Part shown: positions 9,573-19,708 of the stretch, piece after piece
How the letters are laid out: the number at the start of each line of letters is the position of its first letter
Numbering within the stretch: position 1 is the first letter of the stretch
NCBI RefSeq assembly: GCF_963678635.1
Contig: NC_087067.1
Location: 10,897,716 to 10,961,715 of the forward strand
Direction: 5' to 3'
Length of the DNA: 64,000 bases
Origin: Symsagittifera roscoffensis
Lineage: Eukaryota > Xenacoelomorpha > Acoela > Convolutidae
Position numbers and translations under genes: made by a program
Notes under the pieces: generated by a model
Seen by the model: the letters and a program-made list of their open reading frames with translations, nothing else
The model's database searches: none
What the model was told of the DNA's origin: nothing

Positions 9573-10290
9573 CAAATAAGAGGCTTAACTTCAATCCGGA
9601 AGGGTCAAGGGAAGGACCACATACCCTTCCTAGTTGAAACAAACAGCATAAAAACATCGGAGAACGAATCCGGAGGGGTACAGGTTGAAAATCAAGGAAG
9701 TCTCCGAAAAGCTATTTTTACAAAACCTGAGGAGTCCCAATCAGGAGGGGTCCAATTTTTCCTAATTTGGAGCGGTCCGAACTTTTCCTAATTCGGTGGG
9801 GTCCCAATCCGGACGGGTCTCACTTTTGCTAATCCGGAGGGGTCCCAACCCGGAGGACTCTCAATTTTGCCAATCCGGAGGGGTCCTATTTTTGCCAATC
9901 CGGAGGGGTACTGTTTTTTGTCAACCTGGAGGGGTATTAGTTTTGTTTAAGGACTTAGGTAAACAGAAGAAAAGATAATAGTGAGAGGTATTAGGTTATT
10001 AAGAGACAGGCTAGGAACCAGTGACTGCACTGGTAACTTGCCTTTCAAAAAAGACCAGACCAAAACAAAACAGGTCCAAACTCGGATATTCGCGACACTA
10101 AGTCTAAATTATAAAAGAGTGTGTAACTCATTGGTGTGGATTGAAATCCAAAACGTTTTTGAGAAAAGTGACTGCCCTGAGGATTTTAGTAGGTCTAGCT
10201 CGGGCAGTTCGAAGGCAGATAGGTGAAAGGAGACTCGGTGGGTGCAATAGACGCCCACTTGAGAAAATTACTGCCTTCAAGTTTTGTCTG

Positions 10291-10769
10291 TTTGGTGCAG
10301 CACCAAGCAGGGAAGGCTCTTTCTTTAAAAATACGAGTTCGACTATTGTACTGCGACTGACTAAAAGTACAAAACACACAAATTTTTCTTATTTTGTTAT
10401 TTCTGGTTTTAAATTAATATTATTTGTGCTTGATTGGGTAGTGAGTACACTATCTTTTAAATTGACTGATATCATCATACTGTGCTAGTTCTCAAATCTT
10501 ACGACTAGTAATCGATTATTGTGGATAAATTGTATATACGCTGTACCGTGATAACATACAAGGATTCGTGATCACTATTTAATAGAATCTTTTGGAATTT
10601 ATTGTGTTGTGTTATTATTATCAGTAGTCAGATCAAAAGGGCACTAGCAATCGAATTGAGTGTATAGGTAGTAAGAAGTGCTAAATTGAATGTGAGTCTA
10701 GACAAGTCAAGGATACCTAAACTAGGTGACAGCTCCAGGAAATTCATAGCTGAGAAACAAAATAAGGCA
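10291..10769 (+). other. Leader upstream of Gag, copy A
   Basis: AT-rich sequence between the tandem duplication and the first Gag ATG at 10770. The Gag frame is open from 10686, but 10686 is a TTG, so the coding start is probably the ATG at 10770. I found no certain primer-binding site or LTR end here. The stretch is probably the LTR end and leader of copy A. Confidence 0.4.
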
Positions 10770-12549
10770 ATGAACGACCCTTTTGTGGAAAGGATCACAC
10801 GAACAACCCGGACCGACAAAGGGGAGACGGTTTCAGGCAGAATGGTTGAAACCAGAAGTCAAAAGTCCTCAGAAGAGCGGAAAGCTATGCTAGAAGTGGA
10901 GGTCCATCCGGACCAGGCCATGAATGAGGCCCAGGAAATAAATGGACCGGAGGGGAGAGACAGGAGGCTGGCGAGTGAATATACTCCGGTTGAACAAGGC
11001 CAAGATTTTGCTACTTCCACTGGGACACTGGACCGAGAGGAGATCTCGGAAGTGTCCGACATATCTACTGAAATTGTGGCAACTAGAAGATCTCCCACAG
11101 ACAACACCATGATGGCAGGCGTGACGGAGAAACATGCAACGTCCTCATCGTTTTCAGAAAGAGCGAAGAACACTTTCGGAAACATCTTTCCATTCACCAT
11201 GGGAGTGAGTACAGGAGATGAGGGTGAATCCCAGGAGGAAGAAGAGGACGATGATGAGCAGGTTGACTTTGGATCTCGAGTCAGCCTCAATAGTTCGACC
11301 CAGGAGAATGAGGCATACACCGACAAAGAGACTGGAACCATGGACAAATTTGGTATGGTGAGAACGATAAGCAAAGTCACAAACACATCAGGCCAGTCAA
11401 GAGACTTTGTGAGTATGACAAATTCGGAAACGCGAACGGGGGAGAATAGAAACATAGGACTAGGTAACGCATCGGCGGATCCAGAGGTGGATAATGAAAA
11501 GACGTCGAGGCAGAGAATCAAAGCCCGAATCTCGACCAGTACCAAGCTAACTGGGATCGAAAGGGTGACACCGCCACTTGGGACGCCACTAGTAGAAAAC
11601 GGAGCATCATTGGAAGAAGCCTTGAACAACATAGTGGGCAGTATAGGAGAACAAAGTGAGCAGATGTCCATAAGAATGAGTGAACTAGAGAGGGCAGTCC
11701 ACGTTGAAAGATAAAATTCTGCGGGAAGAAATAAACCGCAATAGCCAAGAAGATGGTAGAAGCGAATAACGCTTGAAGGAAAGAACGGATGAACACATAG
11801 CGAAGAACTTGTCGCGAATGAGAAGCGGAACAGAGAGAGTTACGCTTAAGAGACGACATGGAGAAGTTGAGAATTCAGCAAGAGCAGCCTCTTGGGAATC
11901 TTGACACAAAGATACATGCGATGATGGAGAGGCGAACTCAGGCTATCATGGATAGGTTGGACGGGCTACTAGGCAGCAAGAGTGGACCAAAAGACGGGGA
12001 ACCGAACTCGGGAGGTCCCAGCAGGGAGCCGAGGGTGAACTTCAATGACCATCAGAGGAGGAGGACATATGGATCCACTAGATGTAGGGGCAGTTCATCA
12101 GGCTATGTCACAAGGAATAATAGAACATGGGGCCCAAACAGTAGAGCAAGTTCAACAGGAAACAGACCGACCTCAAACGAACGACCGACGCAAGGCACAC
12201 ATGCGACTGGGAGAGGTGTTTCCAGTAACAGGAGACATGCGAGCCCAGGGAGGAGTCATGTGGGCTAAGGGAGAAACAGTCACGGCGATTCGGATTGTAG
12301 GGATGCACCGAACACAGAGCCGTTAACAGGGGCGATGGTACTCAGGCGGGGCATTCAAGAGATGCTACGGCAATGGCCACAGCCTTTGAACCCCTAAACA
12401 GGTCTTTGGAGACATTCCTGACTAGGTTATCTAGAACCAATCAACGCAGTGAAAAGTCCAGAAGAGTCTTTAAGAAACCAAGATGCTATAAAGACGAATA
12501 TGACATCTGTATTGAAACCTGAATAGAGGTGATGAAACAGCATTTTGAG
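10770..12549 (+). pseudogene. Gag-like protein of copy A, frameshifted
   Basis: This is the structural polyprotein of the Ty3/Gypsy-like element. The first 315 residues (10770-11714) are hydrophilic and charged, with an acidic run (SQEEEEDDDEQVDFGS) and a predicted coiled coil near the end (EEALNNIVGSIGEQSEQMS). After a stop at 11712 the coding sense continues in other frames: a second coiled-coil segment around 11858 (MEKLRIQQEQPLGNL), an Arg/Ser/Gly-rich stretch to 12265, and a capsid-like start at about 12360-12549. The frame shifts at least twice. At 12549 the capsid is joined to integrase. Gag is called from position, charge pattern and the capsid-to-pol junction; no clear family motif is seen in the N-terminal half. 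Confidence 0.6.
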
Positions 12550-13560
12550 GGTAAGAAGACGTCACCACAGGTCTATGTAAGGGATGTAATAAGACGTCAG
12601 CAGGAGTTAAACGACTTATGTAGACGAAATACTCAGCAAGCACAGGCAAGGCAGAGGAAAAGATTTAACAAGAAAGCAGCTGGTGCAAAAGCTTATTCGG
12701 TAGGGGACTACGTATGGGTATTTCAGAACGTCATACCACCGAAAGGAACAAAAAAGCTCCTAGAAAAGTGGAGGGGACCCTTCATGATCACGGAGGTGCA
12801 CCAGGAGGGACGCTTCTATAGACTGAGTACTGGCCGAGCCGCTCATTACGAAAACATTAAGCCACACAATCTATCAACAGAAGACTGGTGTATACCTGCA
12901 GACATGGAAGAAAGGGATTATCTAATGATGGAACCTGCTTGTGAGGTCAACGGGAAGAGCACCAGGGAAAAGAACGATGGGAATGAAGTCATAAAGGAAG
13001 GAACAAGCACACCACTGGACCTGGATCCAAATGAGGTGATTGAAGCAGACGATGAAACTTTACCCTGCGCAGAAGAGGACTGGCAAGACCCTGAACAAAG
13101 GGAGGTTCCCAAGAACTTGGAACCGGATCTTCCGTTCACGATACAGACTCGACAGAATGACATGACAAGATTCAGGAAGAAATATAACCATTACGGCGAA
13201 AATTTTGTAGTGGACAGGATAGACCTAAAAAAGATGGGGGAAGAAAAAGTGGGTCTAGAAGAAATAACTGTATCACAGGACATTGACATAGCCGATGATC
13301 ACGACGATGAGTGGGTCGATGACTGGTCGAAACTTGAGGTAGAATTCAACGACGAGCAACAGAAATCCTACGAACAAGAGTTGACGAATCTGCGTGTCTT
13401 GGAGTGGCTGAACGAATTGACGTCGAACCCAAAGGAGACCAGTGTCACGATTCAAGATGTAGATCGCGAAAGCATGAAATACATGACGACCGAACGAGAT
13501 GATCCTTCCTGGGCTGCCAGGAAGGGCAACTACTCATTCCGGCTTCCAATCTCGACTTGA
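12550..13560 (+). pseudogene. Integrase C-terminal domain and acidic linker of copy A
   Basis: The segment binds DNA and host partners in the intact integrase. It begins in mid-protein (GKKTSPQVYVRDVIRRQQEL) because everything from Gag to the integrase core is deleted. An SH3-like integrase C-terminal domain follows (VGDYVWVFQNVIPPKGTKK, KWRGPFMITEV, GRFYRLSTGRAAHYEN), then an acidic linker of about 200 residues (ADDETLPCAEEDWQDPEQ). The frame ends at 13558-13560, just where copy B enters its macro-like segment, and DNA homology to that segment is lost. The near-identical region in copy B is 43480-44500. Confidence 0.8.
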
Positions 13561-13941
13561 TACCCGGTATGCGATCGACGGGGACGTCGATGGATTTTTT
13601 TGGTGGCAGAGTTATGGTGACATGCAAGAGGGTGTCAGACTAAAGTAGGTAAAGTGTGTTATGTTATGTTATGTGTTATGTTATTAAGGTCCTGGGTAAG
13701 AAGGAGTTAGTGACCACGAACAACCGAATAACGATGTTAGGAATAGATCCAAAGTTTGGACTGTCCAATCTTAGGTCGAATTCCAAAATTTTAGAGACCG
13801 ATTGATTTTAATAAACTTCAGGATCAAAATCTTTTTAACTGACTGTTTTAAATAAATTTTAACAAAAAGTTAAGGTGAAACGGACAAGTGTGATATTCGT
13901 GACTTCTTTTCTAGATCCTGATTAATCTTTTAATTACTCAC
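13561..13941 (+). other. Spacer between pol and second cassette, copy A
   Basis: Non-coding, with a run of TGTTATGTTATG-type repeats at about 13652-13680 and a conserved stretch (AGTTAGTGACCA, TTTTAAATAAATTTTAA) also found in copy B at 45110-45400. It ends in a polypyrimidine tract and TAG at 13911-13914, shared with copy B, which could be a 3' splice site for the downstream reading frames. Confidence 0.6.
13904..13914 (+). promoter_or_regulatory. Candidate 3' splice site
   Basis: TTCTTTTCTAG followed by ATCCTGATT is conserved between copies A and B (AG at 45338-45339 in B) while flanking bases vary. It lies about 100 bp before the first ATG of the second cassette (14013 in A). This fits a spliced RNA for the post-pol genes, as retroviral and gypsy env genes use, but no donor site has been identified. 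Confidence 0.35.
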
Positions 13942-15708
13942 TTGAGTCAAACCATTAAATCAAATCGAATCGAATCTGAAAAGAGAGTGGATAACTTCAA
14001 CTTGGATGAATTGATGGACCAGGCAGAGGCATATGTAGGACCGATGGTAGATGCGATCTATCGTCGGCTAATGGATAGAGACTTCGCTCTGGAGGACCCA
14101 GAGGTAGTCATGTTGCTGACCGCCCTTGGGGCATGACAACCAAGGGGACCGCCCCACGGAAGTCCTATTGATGGCAGCATACGGAGAGAGGGGAGTACTA
14201 GACCGCCCAAAAATGAGAGCGATGAGGAGGAGAAACGGGGCTCTCTCAGGGAGTGACTTGGCGAACGAGCCTGGATTGGGAAGTTCTAGGACTTATCAAC
14301 CAGGTGAGATGCCTTTGCCCTCCAAGCCCAAGCCTGGGCTGAGGCGAATGCATCAAGAGATGAACAGCGAGGCTGCCTCGTCTAGTTCACCACTGAGAAT
14401 AGCTGTGCCACCAAAGAGGGCGAGAGTAGAACAGGGGTTTCAAAAGAACCAAACCATGCAAGATCTAGATGAGATGAAAGATGAGCTGGAGAGGACCAGA
14501 AAGGAGCTGGATGAAATGACTAATTGCTCATTACGGAGGACGACAGAGACATGTGGAAGAGATTGTTTGAAGACTGCAACAAAAAGCAGGGTAAAGAAAT
14601 TGAACGCTTGAGGCGGGACTACAAGGAGCGATCGGAGCGGGTGGCATTGACAACAGCCGTGGAAAAAGTGATACCTGCAGGGAGTATTCCTCGTGGGCAG
14701 TCCCCGATGGAGCTCTTGACGCCTCGAGAAATGAGTCAAACGACAGAAACGCGACTCCCAACTGCAACTGGTCGAGTGACAATCCCGGACCCGAATGATA
14801 TTTTAGGTGACCCAGTCGTGGAGCAGACGATGAGGAAGCTGATAGAGACAGCTGGACGACTAGTGGCCAACGGGAATGCGCCAGGTTCCGGGGTGACTGC
14901 ACCCTATGGAACGGTCGACGATATGGGCAAAGTACAGCTCTCCCAAGACGTAAAAACCAAAAGGGGAGTTAGCGATGCAACGCTACCAATGGGGAGCTCA
15001 AAAGTCCCAGACAGGAAGATACGAAAGATGCCGGCGAAGAAAGTGTCACGGGTAATGGATGTACAAAAGAATAATCAGTTGAAGTACAACTTCACAGGAT
15101 TTCCGGAGGCGGATCCGAAAGCTTGCTTTAATCGAGCGTCCTGGAACCCGGCAGTAAACCTGCAGCAACCACCACTGGGGACATCACATCTGATACTGGG
15201 AGACAGCTTGGTCAGAGTGCTCTCAAACTTGAGGACCTCCTGGATCACCACGGTGATGGCTTTCGGAGGCGCGACGATAGCCCAGTTATTTCGGATGGTG
15301 GAGTTGATGAACCCAGGGAGAATCCCTAATGTAACGACCCTAGTTGGGACAAATAACAACTCGAAAAGCTCAGATGAGGAAGAAGCACTATGGGAATCAA
15401 TGATGGTGTGCTTGTTTACTACCCTCTGGCAAAAGTTCAACTGCGCGGTACTGACTGTTTCCACTGTGCCAATGAACACGAGGACTATGACTGCAGCAGG
15501 GAAAAGGCACAACGAAGGAGTAATCAGGTGGAACAAGGTCCTAAGGAATCTTGCAAGTCAGAATGCCGGAAGGATGATCCTTATGGATATCGAACATGAA
15601 AGAGCCCGTGGAACTAGAACCCATGAGGAAAATAGACGAAATCAGGAGATTCTCCAACAAGGAGCTGAGGCTCACCAAGGAATCTATGGGAGCACTGCCG
15701 AAGTCTAA
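13942..15708 (+). pseudogene. Second-cassette protein, copy A: coiled coil and SGNH hydrolase domain
   Basis: The first ATG is at 14013 (MDQAEAYVGPMVDAIYRRL). Two frameshifts, near 14130 and 14540, split the coding sense into three frames. The N-terminal part is an alpha-helical domain shared with 45447 (B) and 61562 (C), then a coiled coil (DEMKDELERTRKELDEM). A basic linker leads to an SGNH/GDSL-like domain: block I LILGDSLVRVL (Ser codon 15205-15207), block II AFGGATIAQL, and block III GTNNNSKSS near 15345. The family uses this fold for ester hydrolysis. The C-terminal block carrying the catalytic Asp/His is missing because the copy jumps at about 15690 into the unknown C-terminal protein. 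SGNH domains are known from CR1-type ORF1 proteins and some rotifer LTR elements. Confidence 0.7.
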
Positions 15709-17149
15709 TGAATACTGTGGACCGATCAGAAAGAAGTCATACAGTTACGTGTCCGGAGTCATAGGAATAGCGTAAAACCCGTTTCTCAGTGATGACATAC
15801 GCGATTACTTCTTTGATTACGAGCAAGCAGTGTTGCTGAGGTTCTGGACATCGAGAATTGCAACGATTAGAAGCGCTGCTAATCCGCAGACCAAGCTGGG
15901 ACTAGTGTTAGAAGAAAAAATAGCTGCACCTTCCGTGCCAGAATTCGACAAACGAGTGGAGTTTGGATTGGGAATCTCAGATGAATTACTGAGAACGAGC
16001 TTGATGTTAGTATGGGAACTGATGAGACTATCGTGCTGCCCTAGTCCCAATGCTGATTTAAAACTACTTGCGACACAAGATGTGCAGAGGGAACTAAATG
16101 CGGATTGTAACCTGCGTGATCTTAATATCATATACAATGTGATGACAACAGCCTCTAAGAGCAACGGGGAAGACAAAGTGGAGTTGCCTGGCTGGGGACC
16201 AGAAGGCTGGGTTAAACCTGGTAGCTGTCTGGCAGAAATCTGTGGACTGGAAGGTCACGTTTGTGGAAGTCTAGATTGCGTTAAAACTCTAGAGAGACAA
16301 CACAAACAGTTGACAATATTGTTTGGGAACATTGTGATGAAAGCGAAGACGGAAACGGAATTGATCGCAGATTGTCATATAGGAACCGAGGTGAATCTAG
16401 TGACTGCACTAAGATTCTACAGTATGTTTGGTTCTTTAGAGTCACTATTGAATCTAGAACAGAAAAATGAGATGGTCACGGCCATCAGTGTAGAAGTGTT
16501 CCCAGGAGTTTTGCAGACTGAGCAAAAGCACATAGGGAAATGGAGAGAAGCGATCGAGGTGGAAATGAACATCAAGCACAGTGAAACTTATCGCAGACCA
16601 TCGGGAGCGCGTTATTTGGTGGGATCGACATTAGCTCCAATGTGTAAGAGCAGATACCCAGTGCATTTCGTAGCTGTGGATGTAAAAAGTACGAGAACGA
16701 TCATGGATCAAGCCTTCTCGGTGCCAAAGTGTGTGAGACTAGCGAGAATGTCAGAGAAATCTTATGTGTTACTGTGCAAAATGTTCTCAGCAGTTCCAGA
16801 GAGAACTAAGGAGGAGTTGCAATCGATACTGGGAAAGAAGTGACTTTGAAAGACAACAACACAGAGGATCAACCGTTACGGATTGCAATACAATAGATGA
16901 GAATGATGAAGTCCACCGAGTGATGATGGAAGTAGAACCACTACTGGAAGCTTCCGGGAAGCGTAACTGGAGGAGCATCATGTAAACACATGATGAGTTT
17001 CCCTGCCATTGCTTGCTGCAAACATGGTGGTACCCCGAACGTAGTAATCTGGTGTTGATCTGGGACTCTGGAGAGCTGCTCTCCATGGGTTTGCCAGATT
17101 CATCACGGCCCATAACAGTAGTGATAGCGGGAGTCATGATGGCGATACG
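15690..17149 (+). pseudogene. Unknown large C-terminal cassette protein, copy A, first part
   Basis: I recognise no family. The region is homologous to 51340-52850 in copy B and, at lower identity, to 57580-55990 (minus) in copy C. Shared landmarks are YSYVSGVIGIA, the stretch VAVDVKSTRTIMDQAFSVPK, and a Trp/Gly-rich segment with four Cys (LPGWGPEGW, CLAEICGLEGHVC). No signal peptide or membrane segment is clear, so an envelope protein is not supported. The frame is closed by TAA at 15773, reopens near 15830, stops at 16841, and continues in another frame to 17149, where a 1.96-kb insertion begins. Confidence 0.6.
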
Positions 17150-19108
17150 TGTAACATAGTGCTATTCGCCTATGTTAGTCATTCTCAGTAAATTACCTTA
17201 AATGGAGCGAATTAGATTAAACTGTAAACTTATATTATGTCAGTGACAAAGTGTTAAACTATATTTGTTCAATGCAAACATTAACCTGATCAAAAGATCA
17301 GTAATATTGAGAGAGCCATTATAATCAGGAGCTCGCCAAAATAGACAATTTAACTAGTAATACTCACTTTTAATTGAGCAGAAAGCCAGTATCTTAGAAG
17401 GTTGAAACTGACATCACAAAATGCATCCTTGAGTTGAAGATTGACCAGCCTAGACCGCACATCCAACATGCATACTTCATACTTCATAACTCTAGAATAC
17501 AAAGCAATCCTCTATCATAGCAAACGATTATAGCCAGTAACGGTATATAAGGGACAACCAGTCGCGTATATTTGAGTTCCACTTTAATGTAAATGCGAAT
17601 ATAGCCTATTTAGTCCAGTACCCTTTATACTTAAAATTATAAAGTGCTCGTGCAAACTCCCACTTGATATCCAAATGCAGTAAATAATCAAAATGCTGAG
17701 TTAAGTTATTGATTTATTAACGTGTCATTTGTGACTTTCCTCAAATATAGCCGCCAGGGAAGAATAATTAAGTGTAGTTATGTAACATAGTGCTATTCGC
17801 CTATGTTAGTCATTCTCAGTAAATTACCTTAAATGGAGCGAATTAGATTAAACTGTAAACTTATATTATGTCAATGACAAATTGTTAAACTATATTTGTT
17901 CAATGCAAACATTAACCTGATCAAAAGATCAGTAATATTGAGTGAGCCGTAGCCCAGTGGTAAATGAAGCGAGATTGAAGCACTTCTCATCAACACACTC
18001 CATGGTAAGTAGAAGGTTTGTAGTTCGAATCGGCTCAATGCTTCGATTCAAATGCTACGATTCAAACTACAAATCTTCTAAGGACTCTTGCAGATCCAAA
18101 CTTGGACTGACCTGAGCGTGATAGCTGCTGGGCTAACACGACACTCACTCACCAGAACACGGATCAAAGATTCGTGAAAAGTATATGGTCCTGACCCAAG
18201 GAGAAATGGAAGCCTGTCAGACCCCGAAAGCCTTATCCAGACGAACATCAGCTTGCTCGTCAATGGGGGTAGTAAACGAGAACTTCGAACAAAATACACA
18301 TCCGAACACAGAAAGAGAGGAGAGCTTCAGCCAAATTTGACCAGTTACTAGTATTCATTCAACTCACATTCATAAATCACCCATAAGACTGACTACGTGG
18401 CTTCCATTAACTGTTATTTGAAAGTATAATATTGCTACTAAAAGATTTAAATATCACTTAATTTATGTGTATTAGGGACAACCAGTCGCGTATATTTGAG
18501 TTCCACTTTAATGTAAATGCGAATATAGCCTATTTAGTCCAGTAACCTTTATACTTAAAATTATAAAGTGCTCGTGCAAACTCCCACTTGATATCCAAAT
18601 GCAGTAAATTAATCAAAATGCTGAGTTAAGTTATTGATTTATTAACGTGTCATTTGTGACTTTCCTCAAATATAGCCGCCAGGGAAGAATAATTAAGCGT
18701 AGTTATGTAACATAGTGCTATTCGCCTATGTTAGTCATTCTCAGTAAATTACCTTAAATGGAGCAAATTAGATTAAACTGTAAATTTATATTATGTCAAT
18801 GACAAAGTGTTAAACTATATTTGTTCAATGCAAACATTAACCTGATCAAAAGACCAGTAATATTGAGAGAGCCATTATAATCAGGAGCTCGCCAAAAGAG
18901 ACAATTTAACTAGTAATACTCACTTTTAATTGAGCAGAAAGCCAGTATCTTAGAAGGTTGAAACTGACATCACAACGCGCATCCCTGAGTTGAAGGTTGA
19001 CCAGCCTAGACCGCACATCCAACATACATACTTCATGCTTCATAACTCTAGAATACAAAGCAATCCTCTATCATAGCAAACGATTATAGCCAGTAACGGT
19101 ATATAACA
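17150..19108. mobile_element. 1.96-kb insertion with 5-bp target duplication and TG...CA ends
   Basis: ATACG at 17145-17149 and again at 19109-19113 flanks the insert, and copy B carries the uninterrupted site (GGCGATACGATGGCTGG). The insert begins TGTAACATAG and ends TATATAACA, so it has TG/CA ends. Internally it is X-Y-Z / X-W-Z / X-Y: X at 17150, 17781 and 18706 (about 162 bp), Y at 17313-17548 and 18868-19108, Z at 17550-17780 and 18474-18705. The terminal XY blocks, about 400 bp each, look like LTRs of a small non-coding LTR element. A tandem of an XYZ unit with the middle Y replaced by W explains it equally well. Confidence 0.8.
17944..18079 (+). repeat. tRNA-like (SINE-like) module with inverted repeat
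   Basis: At 17944-18036, GAGCCG and CGGCTC could pair as an acceptor-like stem, with an A-box-like TAGCCCAGTGG near the start and a B-box-like GTTCGAATC near the end. The T-arm does not pair well and the length (93 nt) is odd, so this is not called a tRNA gene. A 22-nt arm at 18011-18032 is repeated inverted at 18058-18079 with two mismatches. It looks like a tRNA-derived SINE head. The rest of W (18080-18473) has no recognised content. Confidence 0.5.
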
Positions 19109-19708
19109 ATACGATGGCTGGAAGCTCATGTGAAGGAGAGCAATAGACAGGCGGCACTAACGCGAGAACAATTGCAGAAATTGGATTGTCTAAAAGAATT
19201 AGATCTTTTTGAGACAACGTGCAAGATTCTGAACATTCCGATGGTAGTGAAAAAGATATGGGCAAGGAGACGACCTATGCCATGGTTTAGAGCCAACATG
19301 ACTGCATGGTTGTACGAGTATGCCAAGAAGCATATGTCGAAACACGGCAGAGTGTACAGTGTGAATCAACTGGGCATTGGGCAGGAGCTTTCAAGCGAGC
19401 TTTCGTGACTCACCGGGAGGCAGTGACCACCGCTGTAAAGAGAATTTACAAGTGAACGTAATGGAAGAGAGAAAGAAGAGATGTTGAAGGAAGATTTGGA
19501 GAGAAACGTCACGTTGTGTCTCCACAACAGCTTCTGCAGGAACAGAGAATCTAATGTAGATCTCCTACCTTGTTGTAAACAAAGGGTAGAAGAGCAGAAG
19601 TGTTGGAGGACTGCTTCCAACAGCGTCAGAATAGCTACCGACGTGTTGCAAGACACAGAAACTGAAAGTGCAGAGTCAATGTCGCAGGAGGAGGAGATGA
19701 AGCATTGA
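19109..19708 (+). pseudogene. Unknown C-terminal cassette protein, copy A, end
   Basis: This resumes the protein broken at 17149. The segments LDCLKELDLFETTCKILNIP and RANMTAWLYEYAKKH match copy B at 52900-53050. A Cys-containing tail follows (CLHNSFCRNRESNVD, LPCCKQR, KCW), also in copy B, then an acidic end. A frameshift lies near 19400-19480. The conserved Cys spacing suggests a small metal-binding or disulphide-rich domain, but no family is recognised. Confidence 0.6.

Larger units (their letters stand above)
8771..10290 (+). repeat. Tandem duplication of about 0.8 kb with clustered TCCGGAGGGG motifs
   Basis: Two head-to-tail copies, about 8776-9510 and 9559-10290, share nearly all their sequence (for example GTCAAATAAGAGGCTTAAC at about 8785 and 9570, and CTCGGATATTCGCGACACTA in both). 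Each carries a block of GGAGGGGTCC/T motifs. The copies are separated by an inverted repeat at 9535-9548 / 9559-9572. Short open frames across the blocks reflect the reiterated motif (GGVQ, RRGPNPE-like peptides) and are not believable genes. The array ends about 400 bp upstream of the Gag frame of copy A, in the position of an LTR/leader. Confidence 0.8.

Noticed and set aside
8771-10290. Repeat proteins encoded by the GGAGGGG blocks
   Set aside because: The frames are short, shift between copies and follow the DNA motif; nothing suggests selection on protein.
10859-11671. 270-residue minus-strand open frame, Ser/Val-rich
   Set aside because: It is the complement of the Gag-like frame at 10770-11714; composition is typical of an antisense shadow and no motif is present.
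13640-13680. Telomere-like repeat
   Set aside because: The TGTTATG-type run is short, irregular and repeated only at the homologous spacer of copy B.
17944-18036. Functional tRNA gene
   Set aside because: The acceptor-like ends pair, but the T-arm does not, the length is wrong and no anticodon arm is clear.
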